DNA of 64,000 bases. Origin: JBKDZP01 sp047971315 (GTDB taxonomy: Bacteria > Bacillota_I > Bacilli_A > RF39 > UBA660). The stretch spans positions 11,714 to 75,713 of the forward strand of contig JBKDZP010000007.1 in assembly GCA_047971315.1 (NCBI GenBank), in the 5' to 3' direction. A model generated the notes under the pieces. That model searched no databases and was not told the DNA's origin. It was given only the letters and a program-made list of their open reading frames with translations. How positions within the stretch are numbered: position 1 is the stretch's first letter; every line of letters begins with the position of its first letter. Positions 41,692 to 51,392 of this stretch are shown here, piece by piece. The position numbers were made by a program, and so were the translations under genes.

Positions 41692-42684
41692 ATGTTTTTT
41701 AAAAAAATTAAAAAATATGCTACAGTCTTTCTTCTAACATTTATTATTATACCAAATCAAGTACTTGCTTATTCAAATTATCTTATTCCCGGTGGTGAAA
41801 ATATTGGTATTGAAGTTAATTCAAAAGGAATTATAATAGTTGGAACATATGAAGTAAATGGAACAAAACCAGCAAATAATGCTGGTTTAAAACAGGGTGA
41901 TATTATTACTCAAGTAGACGATAAAGATGTTAAAAATATAGATGAAATGATAAATATAATAAACTTATCAAAATCATTAAATTTAAAAATAACTTTTAAA
42001 AGAGACAATGAAATATTAAACACTACTTTATCAATTTATAAAGATGGAGATATTTTAAAAACTGGACTTTATGTTAAAGATAGTATTACAGGAATAGGAA
42101 CGCTAAGTTTTATTGACCCAAATACTAAAATATATGGTGCATTAGGTCATGAAATAATAGAAAAAACTACTGGTAAAATATTGGAAGTTCAAAATGGTAC
42201 CATATTTGAATCAACTGTAATTGATATCGAACGAAGTGAAAATGGTGATCCAGGAAGTAAAAATGCTACACTAAATAGTTCAAATACAAATGGTACAATA
42301 ATCGAGAATACAGAAAGTGGTATCTTTGGTACATTTACATCCAATCTTCCTTCCAAAAAACTTTATAAAGTAGCTCAATATAATGAAATAAAATTGGGAG
42401 AGGCTAAAATATTAACAGTAGTTGAGGGAAATGATTTAGGAGAATATTCAATAAATATATTAGAAGTGAATAATGAAAATACATCTAAAACAAAAAATAT
42501 TCTATTTGAAATAACCGACCAAAATTTATTAAATAAAACCGGTGGAATAGTACAAGGAATGAGTGGTTCAACAATTATTCAAGGAAACTATATAATTGGA
42601 GCTGTTACACATGTTATAGTTGATAATCCTAAAAGAGGTTATGGTATATTAATTACAAATATGTTAGAAGAAGCAGAAAATTAG
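41692..42684 (+). CDS. spoIVB: Stage IV sporulation protein SpoIVB (S55 serine peptidase)
   Basis: A 330-residue secreted serine peptidase made in the forespore, which signals across the membrane to activate pro-sigma-K processing. N-terminal signal/membrane helix (residues 8-26), the family start YLIPGGENIGIEV, a PDZ domain (about 45-115), then the S55 domain with His153 in YGALGHEI and Ser291 in QGMSGST, followed by IIGAVTHV. Shorter than Bacillus SpoIVB (425), mainly in the N-terminal part. In Bacillus it lies after recN and before spo0A; here it sits directly after xseB and before cdsA, with its own terminator. Confidence 0.93.
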   Translation: MFFKKIKKYATVFLLTFIIIPNQVLAYSNYLIPGGENIGIEVNSKGIIIVGTYEVNGTKPANNAGLKQGDIITQVDDKDVKNIDEMINIINLSKSLNLKITFKRDNEILNTTLSIYKDGDILKTGLYVKDSITGIGTLSFIDPNTKIYGALGHEIIEKTTGKILEVQNGTIFESTVIDIERSENGDPGSKNATLNSSNTNGTIIENTESGIFGTFTSNLPSKKLYKVAQYNEIKLGEAKILTVVEGNDLGEYSINILEVNNENTSKTKNILFEITDQNLLNKTGGIVQGMSGSTIIQGNYIIGAVTHVIVDNPKRGYGILITNMLEEAEN

Positions 42685-42706
42685 AGACATTTTGTCTCTT
42701 TTCATT
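42683..42706 (+). terminator. spoIVB terminator
   Basis: AGAGACA/TGTCTCT stem (42683-42689 with 42693-42699) plus a short T run. Confidence 0.7.
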
Positions 42707-42787
42707 TAGTCAAATTTGTAGTATACTATATATAGGTAATAGTATACAATTTATTAAAAGAAATAAATGAATGTGAGGATTGATTAG

Positions 42788-43588
42788 ATGAAAACAAGAA
42801 TAATTAGTGCAATTATAGCACTAGCTATATGTTTACCAATTTTATTTTTAGGAGGAACAATTTATAAGCTAGGTATTTATATTTTAAGTATAATTTCACT
42901 TCATGAATTTTTAGAATTAAAACAAACAAAAAAAGAAATGCCAAGTTTTATTAATTTTATTTCGTATTTAATTTTAACTTTATTAGTGTTATCAAATATA
43001 AATACAACTACCATTTTATTTAAATTGGATTTTAGAATTATATCTGGATTATTTTTAGTTTTTTTACTACCAACTGTACTGTATCAAGATAACACAAAAT
43101 ATAGTATTGCAGATGCTTTTTTCTTTATAGGATCTTTGGTTTTTATAGGAGCTAGTTTTTCATTATTAATTTTAATAAGAAATATTTCTTTAAACTTAAT
43201 AATTTATTTATTTGTGATTACAATATTCACAGATACATATGCTTTATTAGTTGGTAAGTTAATTGGTAAACATAAAATGGTCGAAAAAATATCTCCTAAC
43301 AAAACTTGGGAAGGTATGATTGGAGGAACTTTTTTTGGAGTAGTAGCAGGAGTACTTTTCTATAATACAGTAATAGATAATTCATTTAATATACTAACTT
43401 TAATAGGTATTACTTTATTTTTATCAATTATAGGACAATATGGTGATTTAGTTTTCTCAACAATAAAAAGATATTTTGGAAAAAAAGATTTTTCAAATAT
43501 TATGCCAGGTCATGGTGGAATATTAGATAGACTTGACAGTATTATATTTGTAGTGCTTAGTTTTACATTTTTTATAGGAATACTGTAA
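42788..43588 (+). CDS. cdsA: Phosphatidate cytidylyltransferase
   Basis: A 266-residue integral membrane enzyme that makes CDP-diacylglycerol for phospholipid synthesis. About eight hydrophobic segments. The family signature is in the C-terminal third: SPNKTWEGMIGG, then SIIGQYGDLVFSTIKRYFGKKD and MPGHGGILDRLDSI, with the metal-binding acidic residues. Fourteen bases upstream of rseP, with which it forms an operon; dxr, which often lies between them, is missing. Confidence 0.95.
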   Translation: MKTRIISAIIALAICLPILFLGGTIYKLGIYILSIISLHEFLELKQTKKEMPSFINFISYLILTLLVLSNINTTTILFKLDFRIISGLFLVFLLPTVLYQDNTKYSIADAFFFIGSLVFIGASFSLLILIRNISLNLIIYLFVITIFTDTYALLVGKLIGKHKMVEKISPNKTWEGMIGGTFFGVVAGVLFYNTVIDNSFNILTLIGITLFLSIIGQYGDLVFSTIKRYFGKKDFSNIMPGHGGILDRLDSIIFVVLSFTFFIGIL

Positions 43589-43601
43589 AAGGAGGAATAA
43601 T

Positions 43602-44639
43602 ATGTCTTTTATATATTTTGTAATTGTTCTTGGAATTACAATTTTAATTCATGAACTAGGTCACTTTATATTCGCAAAAAAAGCTAATATATATGTATAT
43701 GAATTTTCTATTGGAATGGGACCAAAAATATTTAGCTATAAAAGAAAAAACGATGAAACAATTTATTCAATTCGTTTATTTCCAATTGGTGGTTTTGTTA
43801 GCATGGCTGGTGAAGACAATTCAAATAACGATAGAGTTTCTGATGATAGAAAACTTTATAATAAAACATGGATGCAAAGGTTTTTAACAATAATAGCAGG
43901 AGTAGCATTTAACTTTATTTTAGCTATTATACTTTTATTTTGTGTTGGAATGATTGCAGGTGTTTCTAACAATAAACCAATAATATATTCAGTAGATTCT
44001 AATTATCCAATTTCTTTAACAAATGTTTCAAAAGGTGATTTGATAACTGCAATTAATAATAAAAAAATATCTTCTACTGATATGTTATTACTAGAATTAC
44101 AAATTAATTATGGAAAAACAATTACGATTGATTTTAAAAGAGGTGATAAATCTTTTCAAGTTGATGCTAAACCCGTTTTAACAAAATCTAATGGCAGTGA
44201 AAGCTATGCATATGGATTTTCACTAGACAATACTAAAGAATATGGTTTTATAGCAGCTTTTAAATATGCGTTTAATAAAACAATAAGCTTAATAGTTCAA
44301 ATGTTTTATATATTAATATATTTAATAACTGGTAAATTAAGTCTTAATAGTTTAGCTGGCCCAGTTGGGATGTTCTCAATAGTTAGTACAGCTGCAAGTA
44401 CTGGTATTATTAATATAATTTACTTAATTGCTTATTTATGTATCAATGTAGGATTTATTAATTTAATTCCTTTTCCAGCATTCGATGGAGGTAGAGTTTT
44501 CTTTCTAATGATTGAGGGAATAAGAAAGAAAAAAATAAAACCTGAAATTGAAAATACGATTAATACCATAGGTTTTGTTTTCTTAATGACTTTTATGATA
44601 TTTATAACATTTCAAGATATAATAAGAATATTTAAATAA
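43602..44639 (+). CDS. rseP: Site-2 metalloprotease RseP/RasP (M50)
   Basis: A 345-residue intramembrane zinc protease that cleaves anti-sigma factors and membrane remnants. Zinc motif HELGHFIFAKK near residue 18, FPIGGFVSMAGED, a PDZ domain (about 120-195), and the second zinc-site motif NLIPFPAFDGGRV near residue 290. Four membrane helices. AAAGGAGG precedes the ATG. In Bacillus the gene follows cdsA-dxr. Confidence 0.95.
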   Translation: MSFIYFVIVLGITILIHELGHFIFAKKANIYVYEFSIGMGPKIFSYKRKNDETIYSIRLFPIGGFVSMAGEDNSNNDRVSDDRKLYNKTWMQRFLTIIAGVAFNFILAIILLFCVGMIAGVSNNKPIIYSVDSNYPISLTNVSKGDLITAINNKKISSTDMLLLELQINYGKTITIDFKRGDKSFQVDAKPVLTKSNGSESYAYGFSLDNTKEYGFIAAFKYAFNKTISLIVQMFYILIYLITGKLSLNSLAGPVGMFSIVSTAASTGIINIIYLIAYLCINVGFINLIPFPAFDGGRVFFLMIEGIRKKKIKPEIENTINTIGFVFLMTFMIFITFQDIIRIFK

Positions 44640-44660
44640 AGATAAATTCTTTATTTTTTT
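44635..44660 (+). terminator. rseP terminator
   Basis: AATAAAG/CTTTATT stem (44635-44641 with 44649-44655) and T run. Confidence 0.8.
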
Positions 44661-44714
44661 TAAAAGGAAATTTATAATTTTTTTAGAATAATAAAAGTAA
44701 GGAGGTGAGAATAT

Positions 44715-45482
44715 ATGAATCTTGAATTTATAAAAAAAGAATATAAAAAATTAATAATAATTTTAATATTAGTGGTCAGTATTATTTTTTTAATTATTGC
44801 GGATAAAAATAATATTCAAGATATAGAAATTACTAAAAATGAACTAAATGAAGAAAATAAAATAGAAGAAGTAATAAATAATAAAATTAAACTTGATATA
44901 AAAGGTGCTGTAAATAATCCTGGAGTTTATGAATTAGATAATAATACTAGAGTTGTAGATGTCATTTTTAAAGCAGGTGGCCTTACAGAGGATGCAAATA
45001 CAACTTTACTTAATTTATCTAAAACTGTATTTGATGAAATGGTTATAATTATATATACAAACAATGAAATAGAAACATTCAAACATAGTCAACTAACTGA
45101 ATCAAACTTAAATATAGAGAAAAAAAATGATAACAATGTAATTGAATATATTTATCTACAAAATGAATGTTCATGTCCAAATACTATTAATAATGCATGC
45201 AATGAATGTAACAAAATAATTACTAATTTAGTAAAAGAAGAAATAAAGAGTACAGAAATGAATTCAACAAATAATGAACCATCTAAATCAAGTTTAATTT
45301 CTCTTAATAACGCAACTTTAGAACAATTAATGTCTTTATCAGGTATTGGAGAATCTAAAGCTAATGCTATCATATCTTACCGAAATGAAATAGGAAAATA
45401 TACTAATATTGAACAAATAAAAAATGTTAGTGGTATAGGTGATGCTGCATTTGATAAAATTAAAAATAATATTACTTTGTAG
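44715..45482 (+). CDS. comEA: Competence DNA receptor ComEA
   Basis: A 255-residue membrane-anchored double-stranded DNA receptor for natural transformation. One N-terminal helix (about 13-30), an SLBB-type domain (IDIKGAVNNPGVYEL-like DIKGAVNNPGVYEL near residue 58), a linker with four clustered Cys (ECSCPN, ACNECN near 155-170), and a C-terminal helix-hairpin-helix pair (LMSLSGIGESKANAII, NVSGIGDAAFDKI). The Cys cluster is an unusual addition to the linker. It overlaps comEC by about 40 bases. Confidence 0.92.
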   Translation: MNLEFIKKEYKKLIIILILVVSIIFLIIADKNNIQDIEITKNELNEENKIEEVINNKIKLDIKGAVNNPGVYELDNNTRVVDVIFKAGGLTEDANTTLLNLSKTVFDEMVIIIYTNNEIETFKHSQLTESNLNIEKKNDNNVIEYIYLQNECSCPNTINNACNECNKIITNLVKEEIKSTEMNSTNNEPSKSSLISLNNATLEQLMSLSGIGESKANAIISYRNEIGKYTNIEQIKNVSGIGDAAFDKIKNNITL

Positions 45483-47541
45483 TTTTTTAATATGTATTTG
45501 TTATTGTAATTATATAGTAAGTAACTATATAATAAATACAAATTACAGTATAAAAAGTACTAAATTAACTGGAATTATAACAAACTATAAGATAGATGGT
45601 AATCAATTAACAATGGAGATTAAATCAAAAGAAACTGTAATTGCATTTTATTATTTTAATGAAAAGAATGAAGTTGAAGATTTTATAAATAATTATGAAA
45701 TTGGAAGTACTATAAACATTCAAGGTGAATTTAGCGAACCTAGTAGTAACAGTAATTTTAATTTATTCAATTATAAAAATTATTTGTATAGTAAAAAAAT
45801 TTATTGGATAGTTAAAGTAAAAACTTTTTCTATAGTTAAAGCTAAATTAAGATCTATTTATAAACTTAAAAGATTAATTATAAATAGAATTGAGCTCCAG
45901 GAAAATAAATATTATTTAAATCTTTTTATATTGGGTGAAAATAATTTAGATAGTGAAATATACAAAAATTATCAAAAAATTGGTGTAAGTCATTTATTTG
46001 CAATATCAGGGATGCATATTTCAATAATTTGTTTAATTTTAACTAAATTTTTAGATTTAATATTTAAAAATAAATATATTAAATTTATTATTTTAGAAAT
46101 CTTTTTAATTATTTTTTTGTTTTTGACAAATTCACCTCCATCAGTAGTTAGAGCTATATTTTTTCTAAGTAGTTTAAAATTCTTAAAATTAATTAACGTA
46201 GATTTAGATACAATATATGTTTTAATAATTATTTTAATTATTTTGTTATTTTTAAATCCATATTATATTTTTAATTTAGGATTTAAATTTAGTTTTATTA
46301 TAAGTTTGACTTTAATATATTGTAGGAAGTTATTTGAAAAATTCACTAATTACTTCATTAAAGTTTTTATAATTTCTTTAATCTCTTTTTTAGTTTCTAT
46401 ACCAATCCAAATAAATACTTTCTTTGAAATTAATTTACTAAGTCCACTTATTAATATTTTATTTGTTCCTTTTATTTCAATATTTGTATTCCCACTAACT
46501 ATAATAACTTTTTTTATTCCATTTTTTACTCCATTATTAAATTTTTTTATCATAATTTTAGAAATGAGTTCCAAATATTTAAATAATATTGATTTCTTTA
46601 CAATAATTTTATGCCATATTAATATATATTTTTTAATTTTTTATTATGTCATAATATTTATAATTATCCATTTAATTTTAAACGATAAAATATTTGGAAT
46701 TATTATTTTAATTCCAATACTTGTAATTCATAATAATATTTTATTATTTAACAAATATTCATTCTTAACTATGATAGATGTTTCACAAGGAGATTCAATA
46801 ATACTAAGTTTACAACAAAATAAAGGTAATATTTTATTAGATACAGGAGGTACAATTGACTATAGTATTGGCACATGGAAGGAAAAACAAAATAAATTTA
46901 GTTTAGGAAAAAATACAATAATTCCTTACTTAAAATCAGTTGGAATAAAAACAATAAATTATCTTATTTTAACTCACGGAGATTATGATCATATTGGTGA
47001 AGCTATAACATTAGTAAACAAATTTAATATAAAAAATATCATTTTTAATAATGATTCATATAATAATCTAGAATTAGAATTAATTGAAATACTTGATAAA
47101 AAAAATATAAACTACTATAAAAATGTAAATGAATTAAATATAAATAATTATATTTTATATTTTTTAAATCCTGGTGGTTATAATAATGAAAATGATAATT
47201 CCAACATTATATATTTTAAAAATAATGAAATAAAAATGTTATTTATGGGCGATGCTAGTGTAGAAGTCGAAAAAATTATATTAAATAAATATAAAATAAG
47301 AAATATTGATATTTTAAAAGTAGGACATCATGGTAGTAATACAAGTTCAAATAATCAATTTATTAATATTATAAATCCTAAAATTTCATTAATTTCAGTT
47401 GGAAAAAATAATAAATATGGACATCCTAAAAATGAAGTTCTGAGATTATTAAGTAAATCCAAAGTTTATAGAACTGACATCAATGGTAGTATTCAAATAA
47501 AATTTAAAAATAATAAAATAAAAGTTACTACATGTAATTAA
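45442..47541 (+). CDS. comEC: Competence DNA-translocation channel ComEC
   Basis: A 699-residue membrane channel that brings single-stranded DNA into the cell. N-terminal helix and OB-like region (1-130), Competence domain with VSHLFAISGMHISII and many membrane helices (about 170-430), and a C-terminal beta-lactamase-like domain with MIDVSQGDSIIL, LTHGDYDHIGE and VGHHGSNTSS, which may degrade the non-transported strand. The ATG at 45442, inside comEA, is preferred over GTG 45439; coupling to comEA is strong. With the pseudopilin and the GspF-like protein, this suggests natural competence. Confidence 0.93.
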   Translation: MLHLIKLKIILLCSFLICICYCNYIVSNYIINTNYSIKSTKLTGIITNYKIDGNQLTMEIKSKETVIAFYYFNEKNEVEDFINNYEIGSTINIQGEFSEPSSNSNFNLFNYKNYLYSKKIYWIVKVKTFSIVKAKLRSIYKLKRLIINRIELQENKYYLNLFILGENNLDSEIYKNYQKIGVSHLFAISGMHISIICLILTKFLDLIFKNKYIKFIILEIFLIIFLFLTNSPPSVVRAIFFLSSLKFLKLINVDLDTIYVLIIILIILLFLNPYYIFNLGFKFSFIISLTLIYCRKLFEKFTNYFIKVFIISLISFLVSIPIQINTFFEINLLSPLINILFVPFISIFVFPLTIITFFIPFFTPLLNFFIIILEMSSKYLNNIDFFTIILCHINIYFLIFYYVIIFIIIHLILNDKIFGIIILIPILVIHNNILLFNKYSFLTMIDVSQGDSIILSLQQNKGNILLDTGGTIDYSIGTWKEKQNKFSLGKNTIIPYLKSVGIKTINYLILTHGDYDHIGEAITLVNKFNIKNIIFNNDSYNNLELELIEILDKKNINYYKNVNELNINNYILYFLNPGGYNNENDNSNIIYFKNNEIKMLFMGDASVEVEKIILNKYKIRNIDILKVGHHGSNTSSNNQFINIINPKISLISVGKNNKYGHPKNEVLRLLSKSKVYRTDINGSIQIKFKNNKIKVTTCN

Positions 47542-47725
47542 AATTTATTAGAATATTATTTAATCATTTGGGAATAATAAAGTTATACAAATTTAATAAT
47601 CACATATTTAGAAAATATAAATATATTATTAATAGAAAAAGCATTAAATTTAACTTAAAATGACATAAATTGTTTTTAAAATGGATATACTTTTAGTAGA
47701 TATATATTTAATTTAAAATTTAGAT

Positions 47726-47850
47726 AATATAAGTAATTACTTATATTAATTGTATACAAGATACAAATTGTATCTTGTTAATGGGCTACACTAATACTAA
47801 TATTTAGTTTAGTGTTTAATATAGATTAAGAACCAATTAAATTGGTTCTT
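47726..47850 (+). ncRNA. Candidate structured RNA with four consecutive hairpins
   Basis: In the 309-base gap after comEC four inverted repeats follow each other: 47726-47736/47737-47747 (11 pairs), 47757-47765/47769-47777 (9 pairs), 47788-47794/47809-47815 (7 pairs), and 47828-47837/47841-47850 (10 pairs, then Ts, terminator-like). A single-stranded, more GC-rich AATGGGCTAC joins the second and third. No coding frame. The rest of the gap (47542-47725) is featureless A/T-rich sequence. Confidence 0.4.
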
Positions 47851-47852
47851 TT
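47828..47852 (+). terminator. Bidirectional terminator after comEC / DUF6512 gene
   Basis: Ten-pair stem AAGAACCAAT (47828-47837 with 47841-47850), short T run; abuts the stop of the minus-strand gene. Confidence 0.6.
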
Positions 47853-48387
47853 AAATTTTATAATAATTTAATCCATATGTATTATTTAGTGGATCTAAAA
47901 ATAAAAAATTCAAAATTGGATGATAAGTTAAGTACCCCATAACTATATATATTATAATTATTAATATTGTAGAAAAAATTGTCTCATACTTGATTCTTTT
48001 AAATTTTAGTATAAAATATTTTATTACTTCAATAATTATAATTACAACTAACAATAAAAACAAAATAATAATCATTGAATCATTTATAAAATTTCTATGT
48101 GGAAGATAAATAGATAGATAAATACTTATACTTAAAACAGAACTAATTATTAATGATAACATAAAATTATTAAATTTAATATTATATTTTAGCAATACTA
48201 AATAATCAAAAATTCCATACAATAAGATAGTAGTATAAAGCATTTTCATATGTTCCCAAATACTTTCATTTACTGGAAAAAAAATTAAAAAAAATTGATT
48301 TGGAAAAATTTCATATAAAAAATGACTAATAAATGAAAGAAAAAAAGTCAAAACAATAGCAATTATTCTAGTTTTAAATAAATTCAT
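47851..48387 (-). CDS. DUF6512-like multi-pass membrane protein
   Basis: A 178-residue protein with five predicted membrane helices. It carries the block FFPVNESIWEHMKML near residue 40, which marks a family of small Firmicutes membrane proteins (DUF6512 by memory), and ends with HPILNFLFLDPLNNTYGL, another conserved-looking stretch. Function unknown. ATG 48387 follows GGTG on the minus strand; two GTG codons upstream are less likely. Single-gene unit, convergent with comEC. Confidence 0.7.
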   Translation of the reverse strand: MNLFKTRIIAIVLTFFLSFISHFLYEIFPNQFFLIFFPVNESIWEHMKMLYTTILLYGIFDYLVLLKYNIKFNNFMLSLIISSVLSISIYLSIYLPHRNFINDSMIIILFLLLVVIIIIEVIKYFILKFKRIKYETIFSTILIIIIYIVMGYLTYHPILNFLFLDPLNNTYGLNYYKI

Positions 48388-48533
48388 ATTCACCACATTT
48401 CTAAATTCATTTATTAATAATATAATCCAAAATATAAAATTTATAATTTTTTTATAAAAAATTAAATAAAATTTTAATAAAAAAAGGAAAAATAAGACTT
48501 TTGTCGTATATTAATAGTAGGGAGTCTGATATT

Positions 48534-50297
48534 ATGAATACTAGTTATCAAATTAATGAAGATAAAATTAATGAAATAAGACGAAGTGTTGATATAGTTG
48601 ATGTAATATCAGAATATATTTCACTTGTCTCCAAAGGTAAAAATTTTTTTGGAGTTTGTCCATTTCATGCAGATCATTCACCAAGTATGAGTGTATCTAG
48701 TGAAAAACAAATTTATAGATGTTTCTCTTGTGGTGCAAGTGGTAACGTTTATAAATTTTTAATGGATTATGAAAATATTACTTTTTTAGAATCGTTAAAA
48801 ATTGTAGCAAACAAAGGTGGTATAGAATTAAATGTTTCTTCTTATTCTATAAATAAATCAAATAAAAATTCAAAATTATTTGAAATTTATGATATAAGTC
48901 AAAAATTTTATCAAAATAATATTAATTCAAAGGAAGGAATTCTTGCTAAAAGTTACTTAAATGAACGTGGTATAAATACCGAAATAATAAAAGAATTCGG
49001 TATAGGTTTATCAATTAAAGACACTACATTCTTAACTAATTTACTTTTAAAAAAAGAGTTTGACGAAAAAGATATTATAAAAACTGGTTTAATAAATAGG
49101 GGAGATAAAGGGCTACATGATGTTTATTATAATAGAATAATGTTTCCATTATATGATACAAGTGGTAATATAATTGGATACAGTGGAAGAATATATAATC
49201 AAACAGATAGTGCAAAATATATAAATACAAAAGAAACTGAGATATTTAAAAAAGGTGAACTACTTTATAATTATCATAAAGCTAAAGAATATGCTAGAGT
49301 AAAAAATCAAATTATAATAATGGAAGGATTCATGGATGTAATTAGGGCATATACAGTTGGGATAAAAAATGTTGTAGCATCTATGGGTACAGCGATTACA
49401 AAAGAACAAATTTTATTATTAAAAAAATTAAGTAAAGATGTTATTCTTTGTTTTGATGGTGATGAAGCAGGGGCAAAAGCAACATTTACTTGTGCTGATG
49501 AACTTATAAAAGTAGGTATTAATCCTAAAATTATAAAGTTAGAAGAAAATCTTGATCCAGATGAATATATACTAAAATATGGGAAAGATAAATTTTTACT
49601 TAAATTAGAAAATACAATTAATATAATGGATTTTAAACTTAGTTATTTAAAAAACAAAAAAAATTTAACCAATTCAGTTGAACAGGCAAACTATATTCAT
49701 GAAGTAATAAATGAAATAAGTAAAATAGAGGATGAAATATTAAGAGAAATTACTATAAAAAAATTAAGTGATGAAACTAAAATAAGTATTTTAATTCTAA
49801 AAAGTAAATTAGATGATCAACTTAATAAAAAAGAAATAAATATAGAAATAAAAGAACAACCAATTTTTAAAATGGACAAGTATGGAAAAGCAGAAGTAAA
49901 TTTAGTTTATTATATGCTTAATAATAATGATGTTGTAAATATGTTTAATAAGCAATTTCCATATTTACCAACATTTAAATACCGAACATTAGCTAAAGAA
50001 ATAAGTGTATTTTATAAAAAAAATAAATTTATAAATACTGCTGATATTTTAACTTTACTTAGAAATGATGAAGAAGAATATAATACAGTAATTGAAATAT
50101 CAAACATGAATTTAAAGGATGAATATAGCTTAGAACAGATTCAAGATTATATTGATGCTTTAAACGAATATAGTAAAAAAAATGAAATCATTCGTTTAAA
50201 ACAGTTAATGAGTCTAGAAATCGATCCAATAAAAAAAGCTGAAATTCAATTAAAAATCGTAGAATTAAAAAAAACAGAAAGTAAAATAGAGGAATAA
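48534..50297 (+). CDS. dnaG: DNA primase
   Basis: A 587-residue primase. Zinc-binding domain with CPFHADHSPSMSV and CFSCGASG (C, H, C, C ligands) at residues about 38-65, the TOPRIM catalytic core with EGFMDVIRAY, SMGTAITKEQ and FDGDEAGAKAT, and a C-terminal helicase-binding region. Start at ATG 48534, nine bases after GGAG; the longer frame begins upstream of that site. First gene of the dnaG-sigA-trmK macromolecular-synthesis operon. Confidence 0.95.
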   Translation: MNTSYQINEDKINEIRRSVDIVDVISEYISLVSKGKNFFGVCPFHADHSPSMSVSSEKQIYRCFSCGASGNVYKFLMDYENITFLESLKIVANKGGIELNVSSYSINKSNKNSKLFEIYDISQKFYQNNINSKEGILAKSYLNERGINTEIIKEFGIGLSIKDTTFLTNLLLKKEFDEKDIIKTGLINRGDKGLHDVYYNRIMFPLYDTSGNIIGYSGRIYNQTDSAKYINTKETEIFKKGELLYNYHKAKEYARVKNQIIIMEGFMDVIRAYTVGIKNVVASMGTAITKEQILLLKKLSKDVILCFDGDEAGAKATFTCADELIKVGINPKIIKLEENLDPDEYILKYGKDKFLLKLENTINIMDFKLSYLKNKKNLTNSVEQANYIHEVINEISKIEDEILREITIKKLSDETKISILILKSKLDDQLNKKEINIEIKEQPIFKMDKYGKAEVNLVYYMLNNNDVVNMFNKQFPYLPTFKYRTLAKEISVFYKKNKFINTADILTLLRNDEEEYNTVIEISNMNLKDEYSLEQIQDYIDALNEYSKKNEIIRLKQLMSLEIDPIKKAEIQLKIVELKKTESKIEE

Positions 50298-50301
50298 TAA
50301 T

Positions 50302-51390
50302 ATGATAAATGAAATTAAAACATTTGAAGACAGAAAAGCTGAATTAGTAAAAAAAGGAAAAGAAAAAGGAACTATTTCTTATGAAGATTTAGCAAATTCG
50401 CTAAAAGGTTTAGACTTAGATGCAGATGCATTAGATGAATTATATAATTTATTTAGTGAAAATGATATTAAAATAGTATCTGAAGAAGAATCAGATGCTA
50501 GTGGAAATGGATTCGCTATTGATAAATTACTTTTAGATGATAATACATTAACTAAAGATTTAACAATTAACGATCCTGTGCGAATGTATCTAAAAGAAAT
50601 TGGACAAATTAAATTATTATCGATGGATGAAGAATTAGAATTAGCAGATAGAATAATTGCTGGAGACCCAGTTGCAAAATCAATATTAGCAGAAGCTAAT
50701 TTAAGACTAGTTGTTAGTATTGCTAAAAGATATGTTGGAAGAGGAATGTTATTTTTAGATTTAATTCAAGAAGGTAATATTGGACTAATGAAAGCAGTTG
50801 ATAAATTTGATGTCACAAAAGGATATAAATTTTCAACATATGCAACATGGTGGATTAGACAAGCAATAACTAGAGCTATAGCAGATCAAGCTAGAACTAT
50901 TCGTGTTCCAGTTCATATGGTAGAAACAATTAATAAATTAGCTCGTATTCAAAGACAACTTACACTAGAATTGAATCGTGAACCAAATGAAGCTGAATTA
51001 GCAGAAAAAATGGGTCTTCCAGTAGAAAAAATTAGAGATATTTATAAAATTAGTCAGGATCCAGTTAGTTTAGAAACTCCAATTGGTGAAGAAGATGATT
51101 CACATTTAGGGGATTTTATTAAAGATGAGAGAAATGTTAGCCCTGAAGAATATGCCACTAATGAAATGCTTAAAGATGAAATATCACAAGTATTACTTAC
51201 TTTAACCGAAAGAGAAGAAAAAGTAATTAGACTTAGATTTGGACTAGAAGATGGTAAATCAAGAACTTTAGAAGAAGTAGGGCAAATGTTTGGAGTAACT
51301 AGAGAAAGAATTAGACAAATTGAAGCAAAAGCGTTGAGAAAACTAAAACATCCATCAAGATCACGTAAACTAAAAGATTATATGGGTTAA
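50302..51390 (+). CDS. sigA: RNA polymerase primary sigma factor SigA
   Basis: A 362-residue housekeeping sigma factor. Region 1.1 at the N terminus, region 1.2 DPVRMYLKEIGQI, region 2 NLRLVVSIAKRYVGRGMLFL, YATWWIRQAITRAIADQ (2.4), region 3 VHMVETINKLARI, and region 4 with SRTLEEVGQMFGVTRERIRQ followed by EAKALRKLKHPSRSRKL. Four bases after dnaG, as in Bacillus. Confidence 0.97.
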   Translation: MINEIKTFEDRKAELVKKGKEKGTISYEDLANSLKGLDLDADALDELYNLFSENDIKIVSEEESDASGNGFAIDKLLLDDNTLTKDLTINDPVRMYLKEIGQIKLLSMDEELELADRIIAGDPVAKSILAEANLRLVVSIAKRYVGRGMLFLDLIQEGNIGLMKAVDKFDVTKGYKFSTYATWWIRQAITRAIADQARTIRVPVHMVETINKLARIQRQLTLELNREPNEAELAEKMGLPVEKIRDIYKISQDPVSLETPIGEEDDSHLGDFIKDERNVSPEEYATNEMLKDEISQVLLTLTEREEKVIRLRFGLEDGKSRTLEEVGQMFGVTRERIRQIEAKALRKLKHPSRSRKLKDYMG

Positions 51391-51392
51391 AA

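Noticed and set aside
47542..47725. Possible tRNA or small ORF in the comEC downstream gap
   Set aside because: No cloverleaf, no CCA-like end, and no ORF with a ribosome site.
48483..48520. Sigma-H promoter upstream of dnaG
   Set aside because: An AAGGAAAAA -35-like stretch is present, but no GAAT-type -10 at the right distance.
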